A DNA stretch of 57,716 nt from an uncultured Acidobacteriota bacterium (GTDB taxonomy: Bacteria > Acidobacteriota > Terriglobia > Bryobacterales > Bryobacteraceae). Positions 8,554 to 16,205 of the stretch are shown here, one piece after another. The stretch is taken from contig CADECY010000023.1 of assembly GCA_902825945.1 (NCBI GenBank), forward strand, positions 1 through 57,716. Direction: 5' to 3'. The notes beneath the pieces were generated by a model, which worked only from the letters and a program-made list of their open reading frames with translations, made no database searches and was not told the origin of the DNA. A program made the translations under genes and the position numbers. The stretch's first letter is position 1. Every line of letters begins with the position of its first letter.

Positions 8554-9672
8554 TTATTTCGGGGCTTGGGCGTTCTTTGGAATCTCGCCGGTGAGCGCCT
8601 TCATGAACTCGACCAAGTCCTTCTTGGCCTGTGCCTGTTGTTCTTTCGGAATCGTGGGTACGCCATGGTGCGGCATCACGCCCGACAGCCACGGATTCTT
8701 GCGGCCGCCATCGAAGTAGAAGTCCATCACCTCTTCGAGCGTCTTCATGCTGCCGTCATGCATGTAAGGCGCCGTGAGTTCGATATTGCGCAGCGTCGGC
8801 ACCTTGAACGCGCCCATGTCCTTCTTGTCCTTGGTGACGTTGAAGCGGCCGGGATCCACCATGCGCCCTTGTTTGGTGTCCCACGCGACGCCAGTGTTGT
8901 GGAAACGGGATTCGGTGAATGTCGCCGAGGTTTCGCTGATTTGATGGCAGCTCACGCAGTTGGGCGCATCGAGATTGTTCTGCATGAATAGATCGAGGCC
9001 GCGAATCGCCGATTCGTTCATCGCCTTTTTGTCGCCGCCGTAGTAGTAGCGATCGAAGGGCGAGTTGGCGCTCAGAAGCGTTCGTTCGTAGGAGGCGATC
9101 GACTTGGCGATCATGTCATAGGTGATACGGCCGGGTCCCCACGCTTTGGCGAACATCGCGATGTAGCCCGGATCGGCCGATACTTTGCGCTCCACGCCTT
9201 CGAGCGAATGCGCCATCTCGAGCGGGTCGAGTACCGGGCGCGAAGCCTGCTGTTCGAGCGTGATGACACGGCCGTCCCAAAACTGCGTGGGATGGTAGAC
9301 GGCATTCAGCACCACCATGCTGTGCCGCCCGCCGCGGCTGCCATTGACGCCTTTCGAAAACGGTTCGGGATCGGTCAGCGCGGACTTCGGATCGTGGCAA
9401 CTGGAGCACGAAACCGTGCCATCCTTCGACAACACCGGATCGAAGAAGAGTTTGCGCCCGAGTTCGATCGTTTCCGCGGTGGGTGGGTTGTCGTCCGGAA
9501 ACGGCACCGGGGGCAGTCCGAGCGGCGGTTTGATCTCGATGGTCTTGCCTGCGGGCAGCGCGGTGCGCGGTGGCGGCACAGGCACGCGGAGGCGAGCCCG
9601 TGGCGGTAGCGTCAGTTCAGCGCCAACGAGACTCGTAGCGGCGATCAGGAACGCGAAGCGAAAACGCATCAA
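8554..9672 (-). CDS. di-heme cytochrome c peroxidase (CcpA/MauG family)
   Basis: A 372-aa periplasmic di-heme protein. The signal peptide ends near VGAE (residue 20). Two heme-attachment sites are visible: CSSCH (in VSCSSCHDPKSALTD) and CVSCH (in PNCVSCHQISET), with spacing typical for bacterial cytochrome c peroxidases. The C-terminal YMHDGSMKTLEEV and GVPTIPKEQ segments are standard for the family. It reduces H2O2 using c-type cytochromes, or, as in MauG, performs long-range oxidation of a partner protein; sequence alone cannot choose. Its stop codon directly abuts the thyX stop (0-nt convergent gap). Confidence 0.9.
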   Translation of the reverse strand: MMRFRFAFLIAATSLVGAELTLPPRARLRVPVPPPRTALPAGKTIEIKPPLGLPPVPFPDDNPPTAETIELGRKLFFDPVLSKDGTVSCSSCHDPKSALTDPEPFSKGVNGSRGGRHSMVVLNAVYHPTQFWDGRVITLEQQASRPVLDPLEMAHSLEGVERKVSADPGYIAMFAKAWGPGRITYDMIAKSIASYERTLLSANSPFDRYYYGGDKKAMNESAIRGLDLFMQNNLDAPNCVSCHQISETSATFTESRFHNTGVAWDTKQGRMVDPGRFNVTKDKKDMGAFKVPTLRNIELTAPYMHDGSMKTLEEVMDFYFDGGRKNPWLSGVMPHHGVPTIPKEQQAQAKKDLVEFMKALTGEIPKNAQAPK

Positions 9673-9904
9673 TTTCGATCATAACGCGTCGATCAACCGG
9701 GAACTGAGCCGCTCCACTCGCCTCCGCCCGCCTCCGGCGGCACTGCCGTGGATTGGCCGGTAAATGGGTCACACCGAAATCAGGAAAATTTTACGTCTCT
9801 TTTCAATCACTTGCGGGGGCAGGGTGCGGTTAGTTCGAAGGCCCTGATCGAGACTAGCCAGTGAAAGGACCACCACGAACGTAAGAACGTGATGGGTTTT
9901 GGAC

Positions 9905-9958
9905 ATGCCGGACGATCCGATCATCATCGTGATTCCGTATTCCGGTCTGTGGTTCTAA
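9905..9958 (+). other. possible 17-residue peptide frame
   Basis: A short frame encodes MPDDPIIIVIPYSGLWF and stops at TAA; a hairpin starts 2 nt later. It is divergent from the di-heme peroxidase gene. No good ribosome site is visible, and the length is compatible with chance. It is listed only because it sits directly at the start of a structured stretch. Confidence 0.15.
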
Positions 9959-9959
9959 G

Positions 9960-10102
9960 CGGGCTTTGGCCCGGACGCACCGCGTTCTCGAACGCGGGAG
10001 CCGTGCGCACACAGACGCACGTCACACACTCATTTCCGCCACTCTGAAGGCGGAGCGCCCGACAGGGTTTCGACCCGAGAGAGGCGCCTTGACCGGCGCC
10101 TC
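9960..10102. other. hairpin-rich intergenic segment (candidate structured RNA)
   Basis: The 431-bp gap between the peroxidase start and the next minus-strand gene has no convincing protein gene. Its right part holds five consecutive inverted repeats: CGGGC/GCCCG (9960-9973), CCGCGTT/AACGCGG with loop CTCG (9980-9997), CCGCC/GGCGG (10036-10053), GGGT-TTCG-ACCC (10065-10076) and GAGGCGCC/GGCGCCTC (10081-10102). A TTCG tetraloop is typical of stable RNA hairpins. This could be a small RNA, or a structured 3' region of the minus-strand gene ending at 10104. The left part (9673-9904) shows no clear feature. Confidence 0.35.
10081..10102 (-). terminator. hairpin after the 10104-10544 gene
   Basis: Perfect 8-bp stem GAGGCGCC/GGCGCCTC with a 6-nt loop, starting 1 nt past the stop codon of the minus-strand gene. 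There is no T-run, so it is a probable but not classic terminator. Confidence 0.45.
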
Positions 10103-10103
10103 T

Positions 10104-10544
10104 TCATAACCAACGATCACGGCTTCTTTTTCGGTTCCGGAGTGGATTGCTTTCGCCGCTGAAAGTCTTGGTATTCGAGTCCGCGCTTTCGCCACTCCTC
10201 CCCGCCGGCGCACGGCGCGACTGGACTTCGAGCAGCATCTTGGTACGTACCGCGAGCGTGAAGTCCGTGAAATTGGTATTCGCCAGCGAACTACCTTTCC
10301 CGGCGAGTGCGTTTTTGGAAGGTTCCCTAGCCACCAACAGCCTCAGCACCATCGAATCGCCTCCCGGCAGGGATTCGCCGGTGAAGAACACGCTCGCCGT
10401 GGCGGTCAGCGGAGTGCCCGGCGCCGGAAGGCTTTCCAAGATGGCCTCCACGGTGGCCATATCGGTCAGCGCGACCTGACACTTCGGATACTTGACTTCC
10501 GCGAACACGGCCGAGGCGGCCAGGCAAAGAATCGAAAAGATCAT
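10104..10544 (-). CDS. secreted protein of unknown function
   Basis: A 146-aa protein starting MIFSILCLAASAVFAEV, a clear Sec signal peptide, which is why the internal ATG at 10544 is preferred over an upstream start. The mature region reads as a compact alpha/beta or beta-sandwich fold (CQVALTDMATVEAIL, LTATASVFFTGES, MVLRLLVARE), followed by a basic tail (RNRKRSRDRWL) that is probably disordered. One cysteine (KCQ) remains after processing. I recognise no family. It is divergent from the outer-membrane protein gene at 10617; the 72-bp gap must hold both promoters. Confidence 0.6.
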   Translation of the reverse strand: MIFSILCLAASAVFAEVKYPKCQVALTDMATVEAILESLPAPGTPLTATASVFFTGESLPGGDSMVLRLLVAREPSKNALAGKGSSLANTNFTDFTLAVRTKMLLEVQSRRAPAGRSGESADSNTKTFSGESNPLRNRKRSRDRWL

Positions 10545-10616
10545 GCCTGGATTATCAGGCGCCGAAGCCCGGAATACCAGAGACCGATGGAAGCATCTAT
10601 CGCCAGGAGGTTCGCC

Positions 10617-11213
10617 ATGATCCTGAAAATGATCGCCGCAGGCTCGCTCGCGATTGCCGCCGCCGCGCAACAACACGAGATCGGACTCACGCTCGGCGGC
10701 GTTCTACCTTCGGAGCGCTCTGCCGCTACAGCCCGCCTCGATCTCGGCTCCGGACGCGCCTGGCAGGCCAACTACGGATATCGTCTCGCCGCCCACGACA
10801 AATGGGCTCTGCTGGGCGAGGTCCACTTCCTCGCCTCGCCGCTTCGGGAGGTGAGTTCGGCTAACCGGGGCGCGACACGCGATTTCGCCTCGCTCTACCT
10901 GACTCCGGGATTCCGTGTGAAGCTGATGCCGAACGCCTGCATCAGCCCCTGGGTATCGGGGGGCGGCGGCTGGGCTCTTTACGAACAGAGTCTGCTCACG
11001 CTCGACGGCCGCTCGAACCCGGCGCCGAGGCTGACCCATCGCGGCGCGATCCAGTTCGGCGGTGGAGTCGACATTCGCGCATGGCGGCTCCTCTCTCTCC
11101 GCGCCGAGATTCGCGACTTCTATTCCGGATCTCCGGCCTTCAACGCGCCGGCTCGCGGCGGGCAACACAACGTCGTGGCAGGCGGCGGGATCGTCCTTCG
11201 GTTCGGCGAATGA
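10617..11213 (+). CDS. outer-membrane beta-barrel protein
   Basis: A 198-aa protein with a short signal peptide (MILKMIAAGSLAIAAAAQ) followed by amphipathic strands typical of an 8-stranded barrel: HEIGLTLGGVLP, TARLDLGSG, WQANYGYRLA, WALLGEVHFLA, ASLYLTPGFRVKL, ISPWVSGGGGWALYE, AIQFGGGVDIRA, LSLRAEIRDFYSG. The last residues (GGGIVLRFGE) form the closing strand. A strong ribosome site AGGAGG at 10605-10610, 6 nt before ATG 10617, sets this start over the upstream in-frame ATG at 10587. The role is unknown; such small barrels are often structural or adhesin-like. It converges with rtcB. Confidence 0.72.
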   Translation: MILKMIAAGSLAIAAAAQQHEIGLTLGGVLPSERSAATARLDLGSGRAWQANYGYRLAAHDKWALLGEVHFLASPLREVSSANRGATRDFASLYLTPGFRVKLMPNACISPWVSGGGGWALYEQSLLTLDGRSNPAPRLTHRGAIQFGGGVDIRAWRLLSLRAEIRDFYSGSPAFNAPARGGQHNVVAGGGIVLRFGE

Positions 11214-11230
11214 CCCCGCCGTTGCCGCCT

Positions 11231-12361
11231 CTACACGCCCTTGTAGTTGAGGATCGGCCGCAGCGTGCGCCTCACCTTCACCAGTTCGCGCTGCGCCCGC
11301 AGCACCGCGCGAATGTCCTTGTAGGCCGAGGGCGCCTCGTCGCGAAGCTGGGCCGCGAGCCGCGATTCGAACCAGACACCCTCCATTTGCCGCCGCAATT
11401 CACGCTCGCTGACCTTTGCCCGAGCCCCCGTGCGGCTCAGCGCACGCCCCGCCCCGTGCGCACTCGAATGAAGCGCGGCCTCGCACCCCCGGCCTTCGAC
11501 ATGGAAGCTCAGCGTTCCCATCGATCCCGGGAGCACACCCGGTTCGCCTAATTGCGCGCGCATCGCTCCCTTCCGGTGGACCCATGACTCGGCTTCACCA
11601 TGGGATTCGCGCGATACGTGATTGTGGTCGGACGCGATCAACGTATCCGGGCGGAGCCGCGCGCCGAGCCGCCGTGTCAGCACTTGTCCAACAGCTTCCG
11701 CCATCGCGCGGCGAGACTCGTCCGCCCACTGCCGCGCGTAGCCCACGTCCGCGAGATACGCATGCCCTGCCTCCGATTCAGCTTCGAGAGCGCGAAACCT
11801 GCCATCCACCGGTTGCCCGCGCGAGAGGTGATGATCGCGAATCGCCTGGCCGAGCGCGCGCGACCCGCTGTGGATCATCAGCCAGAGACGATCCTCCTCG
11901 TCAGCCTGAAGCTCGACGAAGTGGTTACCGCTGCCGAGTGTCGCGAATTCGAGAGCACCTTCTCCGCGCCACACCGCTTCGAGACTCGGACGACTCAGCG
12001 GCGGGACCGCGCCTCCCCAGGGCCGCGGGACGAGTGAACGGCGGTTGTGCCGCCGCGCGGGTATCGCGACCGACAGATCCCCGAGGATCGCACCTGCGAC
12101 TCCGGGATCGGAAAGGACGCCGGCAGCGGCATCGAAGGCCACCGCGAGCATCCCGCATCCGATGTCGCCGCCAACGGCTTGCGGATAGATGATCCGCGTG
12201 GTCGCGATCGCCACGCCGATGCAGACATCCGCCGAGAGGTGGACATCGGGCATCACAGCGATCCGCTGAACGTCCGGAGCGCGACGGAGACGTTCGATCG
12301 CCTCCGCCACTTCGCGCGCCATCGGTTCGGCCAGCCAGCTTCGAACGGAGGCTTCACTCAT
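11231..12361 (-). CDS. rtcB: RtcB-family RNA ligase
   Basis: GTP- and Mn2+-dependent RNA ligase joining 2',3'-cyclic phosphate (or 3'-phosphate) ends to 5'-OH ends. At 376 aa it is shorter than E. coli RtcB (408 aa) and close to the RtcB2-type paralogues. All key elements are visible: GGDIGCG (D66, C69), GSGNHF (N146, H147), IHSGSR (H164), SDHNHVS (244-250), and AHGAGR with H302 as the guanylylated histidine; the C-terminal NYKGV also matches the family. It overlaps the RbfA-like gene by 8 nt (ATGAGTGA), so the two are one translational unit. No rtcA, archease or prfH lies beside it. Confidence 0.93.
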   Translation of the reverse strand: MSEASVRSWLAEPMAREVAEAIERLRRAPDVQRIAVMPDVHLSADVCIGVAIATTRIIYPQAVGGDIGCGMLAVAFDAAAGVLSDPGVAGAILGDLSVAIPARRHNRRSLVPRPWGGAVPPLSRPSLEAVWRGEGALEFATLGSGNHFVELQADEEDRLWLMIHSGSRALGQAIRDHHLSRGQPVDGRFRALEAESEAGHAYLADVGYARQWADESRRAMAEAVGQVLTRRLGARLRPDTLIASDHNHVSRESHGEAESWVHRKGAMRAQLGEPGVLPGSMGTLSFHVEGRGCEAALHSSAHGAGRALSRTGARAKVSERELRRQMEGVWFESRLAAQLRDEAPSAYKDIRAVLRAQRELVKVRRTLRPILNYKGV

Positions 12362-12680
12362 CGGGGCCTCCGTCCGTCACCGGAACGAAGTAGAGCTCCG
12401 GAGCCCGCTTGCGCGAGATCGCCGAGGCCATCTCCGACCGCAACTTCGGAGCTTCGCGCTGGAGCGCGGCCATCACATTCGCCGCCGGCTGGTCAACTGG
12501 CAGCAAGACGTACACGACGAGCCGGCCGCAATCGGGAGCGGGCACCACCTCGTCGATGAACAAATCGCCGATTCCATCAATCGCGCAATCGGCAAGCGCC
12601 AGATTCAGCGCACGCTGAACCTGCCGGCAGAACTGCCGGCTCTTCTGTGATTCTCGCGAACCACGAGAGTCCTGTTTCAA
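12354..12680 (-). CDS. rbfA: RbfA-like ribosome-binding factor
   Basis: A 108-aa protein resembling ribosome-binding factor A, which binds the 30S subunit during 16S rRNA maturation. The RbfA layout is visible: N-terminal helix (QFCRQVQRALNLAL), strand with Pro-Asp turn (FIDEVVPAPDCGRLVVYVLLP), helix (ANVMAALQREAPKLRSEMASAI) and the closing RKRAPELYFVPV strand that is diagnostic of RbfA. The N-terminus is not well fixed; TTG at 12680 is the best start. It is fused translationally to rtcB, which is unusual, since canonical rbfA sits in the nusA-infB-truB operon. It may be a second, specialised RbfA paralogue. Confidence 0.6.
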   Translation of the reverse strand: MKQDSRGSRESQKSRQFCRQVQRALNLALADCAIDGIGDLFIDEVVPAPDCGRLVVYVLLPVDQPAANVMAALQREAPKLRSEMASAISRKRAPELYFVPVTDGGPDE

Positions 12681-12919
12681 GAAATTCCCCTGTTGGAAGC
12701 ACGCGAACAGCGGCCCGCCGCACGCGGAAGCGCGTGGGGGCCGCGGGGAGAATCATGGATTCGCGATGGGCGTGAGCCCGGCGGCCAGCGAAGGAACTAC
12801 GCGCTGGCGAGGAGACTCGACGGCATCGGCTGGTGTGCAATAGGGGACATATTGGCCTCTGCTTTCTCTTCGACGATTATCGCCGCTCCGCCAGACTTCG
12901 CGCAAATGCGCGGCCGAAT
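12681..12919. other. intergenic leader region with hairpins
   Basis: No convincing protein gene. Two clean hairpins are seen: CACGCG-GAAG-CGCGTG (12721-12736) and CCAGCG/CGCTGG (12785-12807). The region is upstream of both the rbfA-like/rtcB operon (minus) and the Oar-like receptor gene (plus), so it may form a structured 5' leader for the minus-strand operon. Confidence 0.3.
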
Positions 12920-12948
12920 TTGACTCGACGCTGCGTCAGTGATATGAC
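12920..12948 (+). promoter_or_regulatory. sigma70-type promoter for the Oar-like receptor gene
   Basis: TTGACT (-35), a 17-bp spacer and TATGAC (-10), located 29 bp before the ATG at 12978. A GAAGGAG ribosome site (12964-12970) follows 7 nt before the start. Confidence 0.5.
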
Positions 12949-12977
12949 TCATTCATCCCCGCTGAAGGAGTCTCTTC

Positions 12978-15900
12978 ATGAGAACAGCAATCCTGGCATT
13001 CGTCCTCGCCACCCCCGCGACCATCTGGGGGCAAGGCCGCTCCGCGATTCTCGGTACGATCACCGACGAGACCGGTGCCGCCGTTCCCAACGCGACCGTC
13101 ACGGTCACCAACACCGGAACGCAGCAGAAACGCACCATCCAATCGAGCGAATCGGGCATCTACGAGATCAACGCTCTCGAACTCGGAACCTATGAAGTCA
13201 CCGCCGAAGCATCCGGCTTCCGGATGACCACCGTTCGCGGTGTTGCGCTCGAAGTCGACCAGCGCGCCCGTGTCGATATGAAACTTCAACTCGGCGAAGT
13301 CACGCAGCGCATCGAGGTGGATGCCTCGGCCGTCACGATTCAAACCGACGACGCCACGATCTCGACTGTCATTGACGCGGCCAAGATTCGCGAACTCCCG
13401 ATCCCCGGCAATCGCAATCTCTTCCGCCTCGCGCTGCTCGCTCCCGGCATGAGTCGCGGTCCAGCGTCGTCGGTCACGACCTCGGGCTTCGGCCCCGGAT
13501 TCGGAGTCGCGGCGATGGGACAGAAGGTCCACAACAACGCGATCTACCTCGATGGCGCGCCGCTGCGTACGACGATCCACGGCGCGGTCCGCATGCGTCC
13601 GTCAGTCGAGGCGATCCAAGAGTTCCGAGTGGAAGCGGGCTGGTACTCGGCTGAGTACGGCACACAGTCCGGCGCGCAGATCGTCGCGACGATCCGGCCC
13701 GGCACCAACAACGTACACGGAACGCTGTTCCACTTCCTGCGCAACGACGTGCTCGATGCCAAGAACTTCTTCGAACTCCCCACCAACCGCAAGACTCCGC
13801 TTCGCCGCAACACCTTTGGCGGCGTGCTCAGCGGACCGGTGTGGATTCCCAAGGTCTACGATGGGCACAATCGGACGTTCTTCACCTTCAATGGCGAGTT
13901 GTTCCGCGAGAGGCGATCGACGCAGGGCTTCGCGATCTATCCCTCGGCACGCATGCGCAATGGCGATCTCACCGAGTCATTCTTCCGCCGAACCGATGGA
14001 TTGCTGATTCCGATCCAGGATCTGACGGGCACGGCGCCGTTCCCGAACAATCAGATTCCCGCCAGCCGTATCTCGCCGATCGCGCGGAACCTCTATCAGT
14101 TCTGGCCGAATGCAAATCTCCCGCAAGAGCAGTTCACGGGCGGCAACAACTTCTCGGGCGTCTCGCGGAATCGCGATACCGATGATCAATATTTCCTCCG
14201 CCTCGACCACACCTTCAACGACAAGAACCGGCTGTTCGGGCGCTACGGAGTCCAAACCGTGCAGCTACCCGTGTTCCCCGTTAACCCGCATCCGTTCTTC
14301 GTGACGCGCCGCCCGCGCCGCCAGCAAAACGTGACGATGAACTACACGCGGATCCTCACGCCGCAACTGCTGAACGTGTTCAAGGTCTCCTACAACCGCG
14401 ACATCTTCAAAACCGTGGACGACGTGAGCGGATCGAGTTTCAACATCCTCAAGGATCTCGGCATTCCCGGACAGACCAACACGCCATCCGACACCGGACT
14501 GCCCTCGATCGGCATCACCGGCATCTCCGGACTCGGCAACTCCGACATCAACACGATCTGGGACGAATCGCGCCAGGCGAGCAACACGCTCTCCTGGACC
14601 CGCGGCAAGCATTCGGTCAAAATCGGCACCGAGTTCACGATGCTCCGTCTCGATCGCCGCACGATCTCGTTCGTGCGTGGCGCGTTCGACTTCAGCGGAA
14701 TCCACTCCGCCACCGTTCCCGGATTCGCCTATGGCGCCGCCGATCGCGGCCGGCTCGCGTGGGCGGACTTCCTGCTTGACCAGCCGCAGCAGGTCCGCTT
14801 GGGCTTTACCGATCAGCTCCCACCCGGCGCCGATCCGGGCACTTTCCCGCGCACCCGCTTCTGGCGCTTCCACAACTTCATCACCGACGACGTCAAACTC
14901 ACTCCCAAGCTGACGATGAACATCGGTGTCCGCTACGAGTACAACTCGGCGATCGAGGATATCGGGGGCCAGTCGCGAAACTTGAACTTCACTACCCTGC
15001 AGTTGTATCCGGAGTTCCTGAAGCGCGGGCCGCTCAATGAGCCGAGCAAGCGCCTGTTCGCGCCGCGCATCGGATTCGCCTGGCGGCCGTTCGGCGGCAA
15101 CAACACCGTGATCCGCACCGGTTACGGCATCTTCTACAACGTGAACATGATGAACATGTTCGTTCCGGCGCTCGCGGCCAATCCGCCGAACAACCTGAAC
15201 GTCAACGAGCTGAATGCCGCGGGCAACGTCCGGATCCGCATGCGCACGGCGGACCAGGCGCGGGCGCTCAATATCAACTCCGAGATCAACTCGGCGGATA
15301 CCAAGCGTGGCGTGGGCGATGTCCAACAGTGGAACTTCAACATCCAGCGAGCGCTGCCGTGGGGCACGGTGTTCGAGATCGGATACTCGGGCTCGAAATC
15401 GGCGCACTTCGATTCGCCGCGCACCGTGAATCCGTTCGTGCCCGGAACCACACGGCGCATCTATCCGCAGTACGGCCCCATTGAGAACATCTCGCTCGAC
15501 GCGGCGGGCAACTATCACGGCCTGCTGATGAAGGCGGACAAGCGCTTCGCAAAGGGCGTGACCTTTATCCAGACCTACACGTGGTCGAAGACGATGTTCG
15601 ACTCGTTTGCCTGCTGCGGCGCGCAACGTCACAACAACCCGTACGCTTGGCGCCTCGAGAAAGGCCTCGCGGAAAGCGATCAGCGCCACCGCGCGACGAG
15701 CGCCTTCCTCTACGAACTTCCGTTCTATCGCGGCAAGCGTGATCTGCGCGGACAGATGTTCGGCGGATGGCAGGTCAACGGGAACATAACCCTCGAAACC
15801 GGCATGCCGATGCACCCGACGCAAGCGCTGAAGCCAGTGGACGATGGATGTCCGCGCTGCAACCACCGGCCTGACCGGCTGCGAGACGGGCGCCTGGACT

Positions 15901-16205
15901 CCGGCGAACGGACGCTCAATCGCTTCTTCGATATCTCGGCCTTCTCGCTGGCTCGCGGAGCGTACGGCAACAGCGGCCGAAATGTCCTGCCCTCGCCCGG
16001 ACTCGTCAATGTCGACTTCGCCGTGTTCAAGAACTTCAACATCTCCGAGAAGAAGGAAATCCAGTTCCGGTGGGAGAGCTACAACTTCTCGAACACTCCC
16101 CCATTCAATCCGCCGACCCTCGAGATCAGTTCCGGCAACTTCGGACGCATCACCAGCGCCGGAACCGGACGCGAGATGCAGTTCGCGCTGCGATTCCAGT
16201 TCTAA
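12978..16205 (+). CDS. TonB-dependent receptor, Oar-like, with carboxypeptidase-regulatory domain
   Basis: A 1075-aa outer-membrane receptor of the large acidobacterial Oar-like class. After a signal peptide (ILAFVLATPATIWGQG) comes an Ig-like carboxypeptidase-regulatory domain (about residues 22-105: ILGTITDETGAAVPNATVTV ... GTYEVTAEASGF), a plug region (IRELPIPGNRNLF ... LAPG) and a large barrel ending in a terminal Phe (MQFALRFQF). The family takes up large ligands, probably oligosaccharides or peptides; no SusD-like lipoprotein is present here, as usual for Acidobacteria. The stop overlaps the next sulfatase start (TAATG), tying receptor and sulfatase together and suggesting sulfated substrates. 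A good promoter lies at 12920-12948. Confidence 0.92.
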   Translation: MRTAILAFVLATPATIWGQGRSAILGTITDETGAAVPNATVTVTNTGTQQKRTIQSSESGIYEINALELGTYEVTAEASGFRMTTVRGVALEVDQRARVDMKLQLGEVTQRIEVDASAVTIQTDDATISTVIDAAKIRELPIPGNRNLFRLALLAPGMSRGPASSVTTSGFGPGFGVAAMGQKVHNNAIYLDGAPLRTTIHGAVRMRPSVEAIQEFRVEAGWYSAEYGTQSGAQIVATIRPGTNNVHGTLFHFLRNDVLDAKNFFELPTNRKTPLRRNTFGGVLSGPVWIPKVYDGHNRTFFTFNGELFRERRSTQGFAIYPSARMRNGDLTESFFRRTDGLLIPIQDLTGTAPFPNNQIPASRISPIARNLYQFWPNANLPQEQFTGGNNFSGVSRNRDTDDQYFLRLDHTFNDKNRLFGRYGVQTVQLPVFPVNPHPFFVTRRPRRQQNVTMNYTRILTPQLLNVFKVSYNRDIFKTVDDVSGSSFNILKDLGIPGQTNTPSDTGLPSIGITGISGLGNSDINTIWDESRQASNTLSWTRGKHSVKIGTEFTMLRLDRRTISFVRGAFDFSGIHSATVPGFAYGAADRGRLAWADFLLDQPQQVRLGFTDQLPPGADPGTFPRTRFWRFHNFITDDVKLTPKLTMNIGVRYEYNSAIEDIGGQSRNLNFTTLQLYPEFLKRGPLNEPSKRLFAPRIGFAWRPFGGNNTVIRTGYGIFYNVNMMNMFVPALAANPPNNLNVNELNAAGNVRIRMRTADQARALNINSEINSADTKRGVGDVQQWNFNIQRALPWGTVFEIGYSGSKSAHFDSPRTVNPFVPGTTRRIYPQYGPIENISLDAAGNYHGLLMKADKRFAKGVTFIQTYTWSKTMFDSFACCGAQRHNNPYAWRLEKGLAESDQRHRATSAFLYELPFYRGKRDLRGQMFGGWQVNGNITLETGMPMHPTQALKPVDDGCPRCNHRPDRLRDGRLDSGERTLNRFFDISAFSLARGAYGNSGRNVLPSPGLVNVDFAVFKNFNISEKKEIQFRWESYNFSNTPPFNPPTLEISSGNFGRITSAGTGREMQFALRFQF

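Noticed and set aside
12700..12830. Possible riboswitch upstream of rbfA-like/rtcB
   Set aside because: Two hairpins exist, but no conserved box of a known class (cobalamin, SAM, glycine, TPP) could be matched by eye.
12577..12840. Short frame upstream of the rbfA-like gene (minus)
   Set aside because: Overlaps the rbfA-like gene in another frame, with no ribosome site or motif.
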